64,000 bases of DNA from Impatiens glandulifera (GCF_907164915.1 NC_061862.1:58258619-58322618), one strand, 5' to 3'; counted from the first letter of the stretch, positions 44,601 to 57,891 are shown. The notes: generated by a model from the sequence alone, not told the origin. Numbers and translations: made by a program.

Positions 44601-47600
44601 TATCCCTGATAAAAATGGATGATCTATACGGAAAAATATCGACATCTTCCGGAATATATTCAAAGAGTCGTCTGGCCGAATTACTAATATTGCATGTTCA
44701 TTTAACAGTAATAGAGAATATTTTGACAAACAAGGTGTAAGAAAAAATTCGATTTTGTGTGGAATAAGGAAAATCTATACATTTTGGAATTGTCATGGAA
44801 AAATGACAACGCAATGATAGTATTGATGTACAGATTGATAGTAGCACTAATGTACAAAATGAATAAAATAATTTGAGACAACTTCATACTGATGCTACCG
44901 TGGATGTGAACTTAGAGCGCAATAAATTTGATGGAGATGATTGTATAAGAAATATCATAAATGACTTATATTCACATGGTGTTGTTGCATCAAATGTGGG
45001 TCTTATGGGTAATAATTATTCGAATAGGATGCTAAAAAAAATATATAGGCTCTTAAATAAATCTAATGAAGCGTTATATGAAGGCTCTAAAATTTCAAAG
45101 GCATCAAAATTATTAAAACTACTCCACCTTAAGAATATTGAGTAATTGACAAATTATTCATTTAACATGTTATTAAAATTGTTAAAGGAAGTAATATTAC
45201 TGTTGAGTTCCAATCTTCCCGATTCATATTATCTTTGTAAGAAGTTTTTAAAGATGTTGGTCTTTCTTATGAAAAGATAGATGCTTGTAAAAATAGATGT
45301 ATGTTGTGTCGAAAAGATGACAAGCTTTTGAATTATTGAAAAGTGTGTGGAGTTTCTTAGTGAAAAAATGAAGAATCAAGTGCAGAATTTAAGAAGAAAG
45401 CAAATGGAAGAACTATCCTTCATAAGGTTCTACGTCACTTCCCACTAATATTGAGATCGCAAAGATTATATATGTATTCTAAAACTGCTCCTTTAATGAT
45501 GTGTCAAAAAGATACAAGTGTTGATGAATTTTGAGACATCCCGCTGATTCTTTGGTATAAAAATCATTCGATGAAGATTATCATGATTTTACAATTGAGC
45601 CTCGTGATGTAAGACTTGGTCTCGCAAGTGATTGATTTCAACCATTTACAAATGGAAATACATTGTATAACATTTAGCATGTGATCCTCATACCTTATAA
45701 CGTTCCTTTGATACTTTACATGAACTCTTATAATTTTATACTATTTATGTTAATTATGGATTCAGAGAGTCTAGACAATTTAATTGATGTATATTTATAG
45801 CCATTAATTGACGAATTAAGTAAGTTATGGAGTACTGACGTAGAAACTTATGACATCTCAACTTCTCTAGTTTATTTTAGACAATTAACGATTTTCTTGC
45901 TTATGCAAACTTGTCTGGTTGGAGTACAAAGGGAAAATTAGCATGACCATCTTGTAATAAAACACTTACTCAAAGAGATTGACAAATGGTAAGTAAGAGT
46001 GTTACATGTGTCATCGACGATTTCTCCCACTCAATCATAAATTTTTGTAGACAAAAGGAATTGTTCGATGGTACTATTGAATCGAGAAGTGCCCCTCAAT
46101 TATTATTAGGATGTGAGATTCTTAGACAAGTACGCGATTTGAATGGTAGAGTTCTCACTCGAGATCCCACTAAAACGGAAAAGGAGAATCATCAAAGTTG
46201 AGGTGACAATTGGAATAAGATGAGTATTTTCTTTGAATTATCTTATTGAGAAGATTTATTGTCGAGACATAATTTAGACGTGATGTATATTGAAAAAAAT
46301 ATATGTGATAGTATTCTTGGAACCATCATGGATCTAACAGGAAAGACCAAAGATAATTTAAAAGCATATCAAGATTTGGAGCTCATGAATATATGTCATA
46401 ATTTACATGCAGTTGTTGTGAGTGGTGTTCTTCAATATTCAGCCAGTACTTATACATTGCCTCTAAAAAAAATTGAAGCTATGTCTATTTTTAAAAGACT
46501 TAAAAATTCTAGAAGGGTTTTGCTCGAACATTGGAGGATGTGTAAATGTTAAAGATTTAAAGATTTTAGGATTAAAAAGTCACAATTTCCATATTTTACT
46601 AGAGTATCTTATTCCGCTTGCGACATGTGGTTTACTTGAGCATGAGGTATATGAAGGTCTTGTGCACCTTTCAAAGTTCTTTCATATGTTGTGTTCAAAA
46701 TCACTATTGAAAGTCGACTTGGAACAACTTTCAAATGATATTGTTGCAACACTGTACAAGTAAGAAAAAAATATTTATGCCCGCATTTTTTGACATTATG
46801 ATTCATTTGCTTGTTTATTTAACAATGGAGGCTTTGATTAGAGGGTTGGTTCTACATAGATGGATGTATATGATAGAACAATATATGAGAACTTTGAAAT
46901 TATATGTTTGAAACAAATGTCATCCTGAATAATCAATTAGTAAGAGTTATCTAGTAAATGAAAGTATCAGCTTGTGTGCTACGTATTTTCAAGATTCCTC
47001 AGTGCACATTTCACCCCAACCACTGAGTTCTTTTGCCATATTTTCATCTGTTGAAGATCTATCATAAGGTAGAACATACATTTACGAATCAGATGATCGA
47101 GAATTGTCTCATTCATATGTGTTAAAATTTGTGAAGAAGTGGAGCCATTTTATCGGTATGAATGTTCTCAAATTATTTTATATGTATGAATGTTATCAAA
47201 AATATTGATTATGTGTTTAATTTGAATATGTAACGAGTATATCCAAGAATGCTCAAGCGGACGATGCGATGAAGAATATAACAAATGGTTCAAAATAGAG
47301 TGAGTTAACTATTGTGAAATATTTTTTTGACAATTTCTTTAAAACAATTATAAATATCGTTAATTGTAAATTTTAAAGGTTCAACAACTTTCTGACGAGA
47401 GCGAAAGAAGTATAAGATACAAACGTTAAAAAATGGTTTCACACAATATACGTCAACTTTTATTTGTTATAAAGTAAAAGAATATAAATTCACCACTAGA
47501 AGACATGATCGTGGATTGAAGACATGGAATAGTGGGATACTCATGATTGATTGTCATGACACAGAAACACGAAATTATTATGGTGTGTTTACATATATAA

Positions 47601-48840
47601 TTGAGAGTAATGATAGAGAGAGCGAAATAATTATAACGAAAGGGGTAGCAAATGACCTGGAAGGGTGATTAGATTGATGACTAAGTATAACATTTATTTT
47701 TCTTTTTTATCTCCATTAATAATTTCTCTCTCCTCAAATGTTTATAATTTCTCTATAAAAGCTCCATTATATATGTAAGCACAATCAATCAACTATAAAA
47801 GCTCAATCAACAACATTCAACTAACACACCATATATGTTATTCTCTTTTAGTGGTTTTTTTTATGGTTTTTTTTATCTATGTTAATTATTAGTAGTTTAT
47901 GGTTTGAGTTGGATCATGTTAGTAGTTATGAATTTGTCTCCTAGTGGTCCAAATTCAAATGAAGTGAAAGATAACAAAAATAATGGGACTTAAGACCCAT
48001 AACACAATGAACTATTATTTATTTTAATTTGACTCAATTTTAATATTGATTTTTTTATAATAATAAAAAATAAATTATTAGAAGAGATAAATAATTAAAA
48101 CTTCGTTTATAGTGAGTGGTATGTACAATAATTAAAAAAAGAATATTTATATTAATAGAATTTTAAAGAGATAAATTATTAAGTGTTTTTTAATAATAAT
48201 AATTGAAAAAAATATATATATTAAATGTGTCATATTCAATCGAGAGAAAATATAAATATTGAGAAGAGTGAAATAATTAATGGAGATAAAAAAGAAAAAT
48301 AAATGTTATACTTAGTCATCAATCTAATCATCCTTTATTTGTTACTTTCTTACAATTATTTCGCTCCCCCTATCATTATTACTCTATAATTGAAATGCAA
48401 TACATTTTTGGTAAATTAATTGATAAATACGAATTTGTTAGCATAAATTGTAAACGAAAGTGTCAATATCAAAATGAGTTGTTTATATTAACAACCCAAA
48501 CAAAACAAGTATTTTATGGCAAAGACATTGGTGATAAACCGGGTTGGAATATTGTAACAAAGACTAATCCTAAACAGTCAAATGTATGATATGCAGAAAG
48601 AACAGACAAATATTGAAGAGAGGCAGAACTTGACAAGGAAGGAGTGAGTCGAGATGATGTGTCTTATGTCACAGTTTATGTCTGGCGGTTCATCAATAAA
48701 TCTTACAATGTTTGCACAATTTACTAATGTCGGTCAATCATTGGGCCAAGGTTCATCCACATCAATTCCACCCGTGCAGCCCAACAACAAGACGACGGTG
48801 ATTCTGAGAAAAAAATCGTAGATTAAATAAGGTAATTATA
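44601..48840 (+). pseudogene. CACTA (En/Spm) TNP2-type transposase pseudogene, copy B
   Basis: Same pseudogene as at 1-3960, with more of the 5' part: a weak transposase-associated domain (YTFWNCHGK, about 44777-44805) precedes LERNKFDGDDCIRNIINDLY. The TNP2 blocks (EALYEGSKISK, SRHNLDVMYIEKNICDS, VNVKDLKILGLKSHN, MYMIEQYMRTLKLYV) follow, then the MITE-split DUF4216-like end and MSGGSSINLTMFAQF. Most disabling stops are shared with copy A, so the gene was dead before the duplication. Some are copy-specific, for example a stop near 46550 within VKDLKI upstream sequence and one after LYK near 46763. Confidence 0.88.
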
Positions 48841-49053
48841 ATTATTATTTTGTGTTTGTTTAAAACATTTGTTATGTATAATTAGAATTTAAATTTTGAT
48901 GTGGTACTGAACAATTTAATATGATTTAATTTTAGTGTAGAATTAATTTTTAATATGATTTAATTTTAGCAATTTCATAGTTTATTTTTTGGTGAAAAAC
49001 TGATTTTATAAATGTGGTATAATTATATTGTTTGTTATGAATTTATTTTAATA
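44874..49053. repeat. Segmental duplication copy B, left block
   Basis: Collinear with 1-4181 in the same orientation and of almost equal length (4180 against 4181). To its right copy B has 2.1 kb without a counterpart in copy A. Confidence 0.95.
47604..48385. mobile_element. MITE with long terminal inverted repeats, copy B
   Basis: Same element as at 2732-3513, also 782 bp and also flanked by ATAATTG (47597-47603 and 48386-48392). Its presence at the identical place shows that it inserted before the segmental duplication. Internal homopolymer indels distinguish the two copies. Confidence 0.87.
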
Positions 49054-49398
49054 AATTTAAATTATTAAAATAATATTTGATTGGAGGAATTTTTATAATT
49101 AAAAAAAACAACCGGAGCATCTTATAAAAACTTTTTGATATTGATTTCAATCTTAAATGCAAATAAAGATGGGGTTAATATATAATAAGAATAACTTAAT
49201 ATTCTTATGAGGTGAGAATTGCCGTCAACTCAACCAAGTTCAATCCCTTATTCTGCACTTACATTCATTCTCGTCTCTTACGCCACTCGGAGAGAGATTA
49301 CGCGGTTTGAATTGTGCAAATAAATATTCGTAATTTTCTGCTGTTTTTCATCTCTCAACCCTAACAAACAAACAACCCAATTTCTTCTTCTCTTAATC
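49054..49398 (+). promoter_or_regulatory. Upstream region of the truncated CBP60-like gene
   Basis: From about 49205 the sequence resembles the 5' flank of the complete CBP60-like gene read on its own strand: CTCGGAGAGAGATTACGCGG against CTCGGAGAAAGATTACGCGG, and a shared TGCAAATAAATAT and CATCTCTCAACCCTAACAAA. The duplicated piece therefore included promoter-proximal or 5' UTR sequence. No clear TATA box is assigned. Confidence 0.55.
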
Positions 49399-50574
49399 AT
49401 GTCAAACAATCTTCCGACGTCAGGACTTGCTAATTCCCAAATCAATCCAGCTGTTTTGGAGGAGATCATCTGTTCCGACTTTATAATAAAGTAACGTTTT
49501 TGTTCTCTAATTGAATTGATCTGAATTTCACTTTTCATTCATTAATCATAAATGCCTTTGTCTCTTCTGCAGAGAGATCGACGGCGCATCACTTCTTCAC
49601 ATAGCTTCCGAGCAGATAGTTCGACCAATTGTCAGTAACTTCCTTCCTTTCCTTACTAACCCACTTTTCTCTTTCTTTTCATCTTCTTGATTCCATATTT
49701 AGTTCAGGGGTTTAGAATGATAGTTTAGAAAGAGATGATAAAATTAGTATGGATAACTTTGATATTTAAATAGACTGAAATTATTGATTAGATTGTTGAT
49801 ATAATGTTTGAGTTTTAAGATAAAAACTGAGATTTATCCCAAATAACTAAACATCAAACAAGCCTATGTTTCACATTTCCTTTGTATGTGTAGGTAAATA
49901 AGGAAAATGAACAGCAGCTGAAATATCTGAACAATGGAAAATGGTAAGATTCTACATAGATAGGATCTTTCACTGTTTTCTCCAAGACTTGTCTTTTGGG
50001 TTAAAGTTAGTTTCCACTTGACTGACTAATGCTTGAAATGATGCTATGCAGCTATTCTGGTGCCGGCAGCTCTTCTGAATCAAGAGACTTGGAATTACAA
50101 TTCTCATGTAATGTTTCGGAAACAGTATGGACAGCAGACACCATAAAGGGTGAAGGGAACAGCTCCATTTTAGTAACTCTATTTAATGTTCATACGGGCG
50201 AAGCTGTCATCTCCGGACCAGAAGCTTCAGCAAAATTGGAAATAGTTATCCTGAAGGGAAGCTTTGACAGAGATGATTGGACGGCAGAAGAGTTCAGCCA
50301 AAATATTATAAAGGAAATGAATGGGAAAAATATCCTCAAGGGAAATGTTGTTCTTGAACTAAAAGACGGCATAGGAACATTGACCGATCTCTCGATCTTG
50401 CATGATCGGAATTGGAAGCGGGTTAGTAAGCTAAGGCTTGGAGCAAGATTCATAGATGGTTTTCAAAATATCAGAGTAAAGGAAGCAAAGACAAACACTT
50501 TCACTATGAAAGACAGAAGGATGAAAGTTTGTGATACGAGAGCATTTGGGGTTAGGTTTTCTAACTCTTCATAA
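49399..50574 (+). CDS. CBP60-like calmodulin-binding protein, truncated 5' half (240 aa)
   Basis: CBP60 proteins are plant calmodulin-binding factors; CBP60g and SARD1 act as transcription factors in salicylic-acid defence. Four exons fit GT-AG rules: 49399-49490, 49573-49630, 49894-49943 and 50052-50574, with consistent phases. Exon 1 gives LANSQINPAVLEEIICSDFI. Exon 4 holds the family core: LELQFSCNVSETVWTADTIK, SSILVTLFNVHTGEAVISGP, EASAKLEIVILKGSF, DDWTAEEFSQNI and IRVKEAKTNTFTMKDRRMK. Homology to the complete paralogue (60389-62949) stops at 50527, the exact place where that gene has its exon 4 donor. After that, 15 new codons (VCDTRAFGVRFSNSS) lead to a stop. The central and C-terminal parts are absent. 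No disabling mutation is visible in the retained exons. It could be an expressed short isoform-like gene or a recent pseudogene. Confidence 0.75.
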
Positions 50575-51146
50575 GTCGACGGATTATTATGAAGTCGGCA
50601 TCTTATATGTAATTTCTTTTTAATAAGTTGTGTAATATAATTTTTTTTTTATTTTGAATAAGATGTGTAACATTTATACATTGTAGCAGTTGATTAAACT
50701 GCAACATTTAGATTTTACTCCACAATGGGTTTGTGGATGAAATATGTTGTTGAGACATTAGTTGAAACTGTTTTTCTTTCTTAGAGCAATTTCAACGGAG
50801 CTGCAAACTGATACTAAAAATGGGATTATCAATAACCATACGTAAAATGGGATATCCCAATTTCCCTTTTCAAAGCACGTAAATATGCGTGGCTAAGGTA
50901 CATAGACGTATATATTTATTTTTTTATATTTTAGCCCTTTAACTTTTATTTTATCTATTTTATATTAAATTTATTTATATAATTAATTTATATAAGTTAT
51001 TTATATTTTAATTTTATATGTTTTATTTGTTTATATTTATATTTTTATCATATATTTTATATTAAGCTTATTTATATAATTATTAATTTAATTCATTTAT
51101 ATAATAATTTTATATAACATAAAATTTATAATAATATTTAAAAAAT
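50575..51146. other. 3' flank of truncated CBP60-like gene, AT-rich
   Basis: No gene. It follows the new 3' tail of the truncated gene; AATAAG- and AATAAAC-like words could act in polyadenylation. From about 50920 the sequence is very AT-rich. It has no counterpart in copy A, and rejoins the duplication at 51147. Confidence 0.6.
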
Positions 51147-51658
51147 ACAGTGTTATAATTCTAAAGAAAAAATAAAATAAAAAATAAAACGAGTTAGCTG
51201 TCTTCTCTCTTATTAAAACCTGGCCTTAGTGGCCTATCCTTCCTTAATAAACCTAAAACTTTTTCAATCTCCAAACATTCTCAAATATTAAATAACTGTT
51301 TTTTTCTTCTTTTAAATCTTGGAAGATTGTATTTATAGTAAGACTATTTCATTTAAAGTTTTTATGTTAAAATGAATGATTTTGAGATTTTAACAACAAT
51401 ATATTAAAGTGTACACAAAACTTCAACTAATTTTTCATATTTCCCTGAAAACAATTTTATATTAGAGTATCGATAGATAAATATCATCATTGAAAGTTGG
51501 TTTCAAGAATTCTAATATTTCAAAATATTCATGTTATTCTTTTGAAAACTAATTTATTTTAATCACATGGGTAATTATTGAAAATCTAATAAAAAAGCTA
51601 ATGCAAGAAGGTAATCTTAATGTAACACATTTGTATTGAAAGTTTATCTTTAAAATTA

Positions 51659-51793
51659 AAAAAAGATTAAGTATGTAGCCCGCAAACACACTTAATTATT
51701 TAACCAAGTGTAGAACTTGCCGCCCAACGGGCTCGAACCTAGGAACTTAGAGTTGGTATCCACCTCTTTTTGCCGCTAGGCTAGAAGAGGAGA
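51659..51793 (-). mobile_element. tRNA-derived SINE with 16-bp target duplication
   Basis: A 135-bp insertion flanked by perfect TTTATCTTTAAAATTA at 51643-51658 and 51794-51809. Copy A has a single copy of the 16-mer and no insertion (about 4735). On the - strand it has an A box TAGCCTAGCGGCA (51771-51783) and a B box GGTTCGAGCCC (51729-51739), the internal polymerase III promoter of tRNA-derived SINEs. It ends in a short T run (ATCTTTTTT), as in Au-type SINEs. The body is too long and irregular for a real tRNA gene. Confidence 0.9.
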
Positions 51794-51809
51794 TTTATCT
51801 TTAAAATTA

Positions 51810-53600
51810 TAATTTAGTTTCAAAACATTATTCTCTTAATAGTTAATACATTTAATTAATAGATAATGATCTTTGAATATGTAAAGTTGCATTAATGATC
51901 AAATTGGGGCAACTCCGGGCTTAGGTAATACAATTTTGATTATTGATCACAAAAGACACTTAATACGTGATGAGTACTCATTTCTAATTAAAGAAATATA
52001 AATATTGAACCTCTTAATTATTTTTTTATCTTTAATTTGTCAAATACTTTTCCTTAACAACACCTATTTACATAATTTATTATTATATTTAGAATATAAT
52101 AGTTTATATATTTTTATTTAGTTATTAAAATAATAAATATAAAAACAATATTTTAACTCTAAATATTTATATAATTTTTAAATAATTTATTAATTATATA
52201 ATTATATATCAATTACACATATATTTATATTTTTTAACTTAATATTTATGTGTATATATAAAAATAATGATTGATATTAAATTGTCAAAATTATATAATT
52301 AGTTATTTTGTTTAAATTATATATTTTATATTTATAATATTTATGTAAATATTTATCTATATAAGAAGGGCACAAAGTGACAGTGATCGCAATTGGTATA
52401 TCGGTACCCAATTTTGTGTGGGCTGTAAATTTACATATTTTATTATTTTTTAAATATATTAAATATAAAAATTAATATTTTAACTTAAATATTATATTTG
52501 GACTATAATATATCTATAATTATTTAATTTAAATTATAAATTTTGTATTTATTTATAATTTTATAAAGTTATTATATATTTTATAATATTTATAATATTT
52601 ACACACAAACAAGTATCCAATGCTGAAAAATACTATCCTAAATTGAACTCTCTTTATTATGATATATTTGTTCACTTATAAGCCAAGTCATTTAAGCAAC
52701 TAGTCAGTGCAACATTGTTATTTATTTATTTTTAAATTATATATTTAATATTTTAATTTAATTATTTAATTATAAAATAATTTAAAATTAATTATTATTT
52801 TTAATTTTTAAATAAGAATAAAAATTCTAATTTATATATAAATTTATTTATAATAAATTTTATTTAGAATAATTATTTAAATATTTAAATAAACATGAAT
52901 CAAATCATGTAAATAATAATAATTTAGATTAAATTATTTTAATACAATGATTAATAGTTCTAAATTTTTATTTATAATATATTATTACAATATATAATAT
53001 ATTTTTTAAAATATTATAATTTTATTTAAATAAATTTTAATAATTTAATTTAATTTTTGTTGGGTGTTTTTTCTTATTTATTAGATAAGTTTATAATATG
53101 TAAAATAATTATTATATATTTTAATAATAAAATATAAATTAAAATTATATATATAAATTTAGAATTATTAATCTTATTAAAAGATGTCAAATTAAAATAA
53201 TTTTAATAAAATATTTTATTTTTAATTATTATTATTTTAAGTGAATTAATTAATATTTATTTTTAAATAAAATGTATTATAATAGATTTATAAATATATA
53301 TATATATTAAAAATTAAAATTATTATTTAAAATAAATTATTATTAAATTTAATAAGTATAAATAATATATATATATATAAATTTAAATTATTAATCACAT
53401 TACAGAATTCAGTATAATATTTAATTTTATTTTATTATATTTTATAATAAAATAATTAATTTAGATATTAAATATATATTATTAAAAAAATAAATTCAAA
53501 ATAATGGTTTTATGTGTCTTTAAAGAAAATTCATGTGTTCTCATATTAACAAATATTAACAAAATTTAATATATTTAAAAATTAATTATTTATTATGATT
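51810..53600. other. AT-rich non-coding tract, copy B
   Basis: Counterpart of 4750-6540. No gene; TA microsatellites near 53296 and 53360. Differences from copy A are small indels. Confidence 0.8.
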
Positions 53601-56600
53601 TGAGTAAGCACTAATAATTTACCCACTAATTTATAAAATTAAAAAATTATTTTAATTTAATTTTAAATAAATAAAATTAAAATATTTAACTCATGGTCAA
53701 AGCCAATTAAAACAATTAATTAAACTAATTGATGTGATAATTAATGTCTTATTAATTAAGGAAAATTATCAAAATAATGAAAATAAATATATTTGAGATA
53801 AATGTTATACTCATTTATCTTAAAATAATTTTATAAAAAATTAAGGAATAAAATAAATAATTTAAAATGAAATGAGGTACCCATTTCATCTCTCAAAATT
53901 ATTTATTTAATCCTAAAAATATAAAATAAAATAAATTGATAAAATATTTGCCATATTTATTTTAATATTTTGTGTATTTAAAATGATCAAAATTAAAACT
54001 AAAAGATTGAAAGAAAAATCAATTTCAAACAAACCTCTAAGGTTTTAAAATAAAAATAAAACCAATAATCGGGTGTAGCCGAAATTGGGAGATAAAACGA
54101 CAACCGCAACCAAGGCCATCGGATGAGCATTGAATCTCAATTCAACGCTCTAGGCGCTCCCGCGTAGCCCGTTGTAGCAGAAGACGCGTGCATACGCGAG
54201 GAAGAGGATCCACTAATGGGACGTTAGCGTCGTCCTTCAAAACGCAACGACGCTTGACGGAACGCTCAAATGCGCTCAAAATGACGTCGTTTTGAGCGCC
54301 ACCTTCGTCTTCAACGCGACGCCACAACAGATAAGATCAAAGACCCATATTTGATCTCCTCTTTTTGGAACTCCCTCGTTAATCAACCATTTCGGCTTAT
54401 TTAAAGCCTAAAATTATCACCCTATGATGGTGATAATTTTTCCTACAAAATAGGGATTGTTAGATAAAATTAGACCGGTTCACAAAACTTAACATAAATA
54501 AATCTTTCATGCAGGAACAAGGAACCGGACCAGTCAAACAATTAAACCGGCTAAGAAGACTAGTCGGTCAAGTTATTAAACCGAACAGGACATTCGGAAC
54601 ATGACCGCACAAAGAAAGGATCAGCCAAAGCTTAAAACCGGAAACATCAGACAGCCGATCAGCCACAAGGCAGAGGAATAACCGGAAGATGTCCGGTTAA
54701 ACCACTCACACCGGAAGCCATCCGGTTAAGTCGAATGACCGACCAGTACAAGAAGACAATTCGGGTATCTGTTGAGAATGATACCAAGGGAACAGACTGA
54801 ACACTTCCATATCCATACAAGTTTGAGGAAAGTCTGCAGGCTGCAGAAGACAGTCCTACAGGATCTTTCCACTTCGGGATAAGTCAGAAAGGAGATCTTC
54901 CAAGTACAGACAACTGTTTAACAGACAGTGTCCACTTTGAGTAAAAGACAAACCTAGCAGGTTTGTCTTACACACCGGAAGAACAGACTGCCAAGTCTGT
55001 GAGATTGACCGCCAGGTCTGAGATTGACCGCCAGGTCTGAAAAGATGACCGCAGGGTCTGAATCACTGAATCACTGAATCACTGAACATCTGAACCTCTG
55101 CTCAGCCAATCAGATTCAAGGAAGTGAAATATGACTGTTGGCATATTTCACCTATAAAAGGGGCAGTTGAAGAAGAGTAAATGCGGGACAACAAGAGATT
55201 CTAAGAGCATTTAATTTACAAGTGAAAAACAGTGTGTTCTATCTCTAGAGAAAGCCTGAGTGCTAAAGTTGAAGTGTGTATTTTACAATTTCGGTGTAAA
55301 TTGTAAGAGTGTTATCGAGCAGGAAATAAGTCTCGATCGGATTGTACTTGTATTCCTTAGTGAATATCCTTCTCGCGGTTTCGAGAAGAAGGGGTGACGT
55401 AGGAGCTTTATCTCCGAACATCCATAAAATCTGTCTTGTTACTTACTTTCTGCCGGTTCCATTTTCTAACCGACTGACACCGCTCTAACCTATTTAACTC
55501 TATTCAAACCAGACCGCCAGGTTACAAAAACCGACCCATCAATTTTTCAAACCTTCATCATCCGAAACCGGTTCTGCCTATCATACAAGTGTGTTGTTTC
55601 AACCTGAAACAAACCTCTTTCGCGCTTGAACCTAGTTCAAGGGTTTGTAACAGTTTGTGTAGTATTGAAACTCCGGTGTTAATCTCTAACAGGATTAATC
55701 ACCACCCTTTGAGTGAGACGCGCTAACCGGTCCAACCCCGGTCCTCTAGCCGCGACCTAGATCCTAACAGGGATGATTCATCCCTATTCTGTCCAACTTG
55801 AGGAAAAACAACCAGAATACCATAAATGGATTTTGAATGATTCAATCTAATTGAAGCCTCAACCGACATTGGGCAACTATAAATAGCCCCCCTTAAGTCG
55901 ATCCAAAGGCAAGAGATCCAGTCTCCACCTTCCAATCTTTGATTTTCAGAAATCCGCCATTAAAGTTTCGAGCATTTGGATTTTTTGAAACTTTGGATAA
56001 GACCTTAAAGCTTGGATCTGAGCATCGTAACAACTTCCCTAAGGTCTAAGGAGTGTTCTTCAATCATTGGTAAGGATTCAGTCACCCTCTAATTTATATT
56101 TACAGTTTGCATTTGAAATTTTTATATTTTAAATTTCATAAACCTGTATGTTTGTTGTTTATGGTGTTTTTTGGTTGAATAATGATCCTAAGATCATTTA
56201 GTAACTATCTGGATAAGATAGAACTGATCAATCGATCTTAACAACAAAAACCCGAATTTGAATTTTTAAAATTCAAAAATCGAGTTTGTTATTCCTGGGC
56301 TAATTATGTTGAATCACAACATAGAAAACATCCTAACATAATTGTAATGATGTTAGACAACTATTTGAATAATGTTTGATCAAAATCAAATTTTTTAAAA
56401 ATAATTGAAATTTTATGTTCTTGATTTGGTCAAAACGAACATTCATTGTTCTTATATTGGTACTAATCAAGTATATGAGATATAAGGAAACTATTGAATA
56501 TCTCATTTCTCCTTAAAACAACTTTAAAATAAAAAATCAAAAGTTTGATCACAAACTGTTTTGAACAAATTGATCATCATTCGGGTTTATTAATACCTTG

Positions 56601-57891
56601 AGATGATGATCAAAATGTTCCTAGGAGCTTTGTGAAACTACCCAAACCCTTGGATTAAAGATTCCGAGCTAAAAAAAACAAACTAAAAAATGAATATTTG
56701 TGTTCTTGAGGACCAATACTTGCTAGTCTAGGACCGAGAGGTCTGACCGAGAATCTTCGATCTTGATCAAAACTTAGGATTGAGAAATTTGAACCGAGGA
56801 CAGAAAGATTCGACCGAGGATCTTAGCCCAAGACCGAGTAGTTCAACCTAGGACTGAGTATCCCTAAACCTATGACCGATGAACTTATCCTAGAGCTAAC
56901 CCAAGACCTATGGGTTTATACACCCAGACCGAAGTTCAGCTAGGAACGAGAGTCCTTAACACCTATATCGTGGGACTTTGGCACCCAGACCGAAAATCAC
57001 GAGCCTCGACCGAGAGGCTCCTCAACCTGGTTAGAGAATCTTTTGACCTCAACCGATAAAAACGAACCTGAGGCTTAGGACTCTAGTCCTAAGCCTGTTT
57101 GGTTCCACTTTTCGAAACCCAAAATTATTTTTGTAATTTTGGAACCACAAATCATTTTCTAAAAATCCTAAAAAATTATAAAATGATTTCAAAATATTTT
57201 TGTGATATTTCCACAAAAAAATATTGACTAATGCATGTTTAGTGTTTATTTCTAAACCCTAACACCCTTAAAAATGACTGATGTTCTTTAGGTATAAATC
57301 CTCCCTAGTTCTCATCAACAACAGGTATCAGGATTTTAAATATTGTTGTTTCAATATTATAAATAACGCTAAAACCTAGAAAAATGACTAGGACTGGAAG
57401 AATAATTGCTTAAAACTCAAACGATATATAACCGATTTTCCAAAGCCAATTTTATAAGTAGAGACCATTTTTAAACAGTTATGAAGGATGAAGCGCGAAA
57501 GTCTTTTCTTGAGTATCACCAAACTACGAATTAAAAGAAACTTTGGTCAATATGTTTATACACGTATGCCAACTTTTATAGAATTTCAAAAATCAATCGG
57601 CGATTCTGTTTCAAATAAATAATATTTTTAATTAATTTAATTAATTTAAACTAATGGATTACTAAAATTCAAATTGTAATTTGATCACCGCAAATCCATG
57701 AATTATTTAAAATTGAACCCCGAAATTAAATATTTTTAATTAATTTCAAAGATTGTTAAATCATTTGAAAATCTTTTAAATAATATTTTATTTTAAAAGA
57801 AAATTCATGACACGCAAATCGATGTTGAATTCTCGAACCTCGACTTTTTTCCGCAAAACCGATACAAAGGATTTTTCCGGGGGTTACAACA
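53600..57891 (+). mobile_element. Long LTR of a Tat/Ogre-like element, copy B, split by a solo LTR
   Basis: Counterpart of 6540-9500, interrupted at 54458-55769. The LTR ends ...TTACAACA at 57891, followed by a decayed primer site TGGAGACTCTACTAGGA (57895-57911). GC-rich part at about 54110-54340, near-palindrome AAAATGACGTCGTTTT at 54278-54293, GACCGAG array at 56710-57060. The left boundary is not resolved. Confidence 0.65.
54458..55769 (+). mobile_element. Solo LTR of a copia-type element, with 5-bp target duplication
   Basis: 1312 bp from TGTTAGATAAAATTAG to GATCCTAACA, flanked by GGGAT at 54453-54457 and 55770-55774. Copy A has the uninterrupted site. TATAAAAG at 55153-55160 is a good promoter candidate. 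Internal short repeats: GATTGACCGCCAGGTCTGA twice near 55010-55040, and GAATCACT three times (55060-55083). The segment near 55385-55430 (AGAAGGGGTGACGTAGGAG, CTCCGAACATCC) is shared with the SIRE-like LTRs of elements 1 and 2. No gag or pol is left, as expected after LTR-LTR recombination. Confidence 0.85.

Noticed and set aside
49690..49865. MITE inside intron 2 of the truncated CBP60 gene
   Set aside because: Ends such as CATCAAACAAGCC hint at one, but I could not find matching inverted ends or a target duplication.
51659..51793. Possible tRNA gene on the - strand
   Set aside because: A and B boxes are present, but the insert has a target duplication, no acceptor stem or anticodon arm that I can fold, and ends like a SINE.
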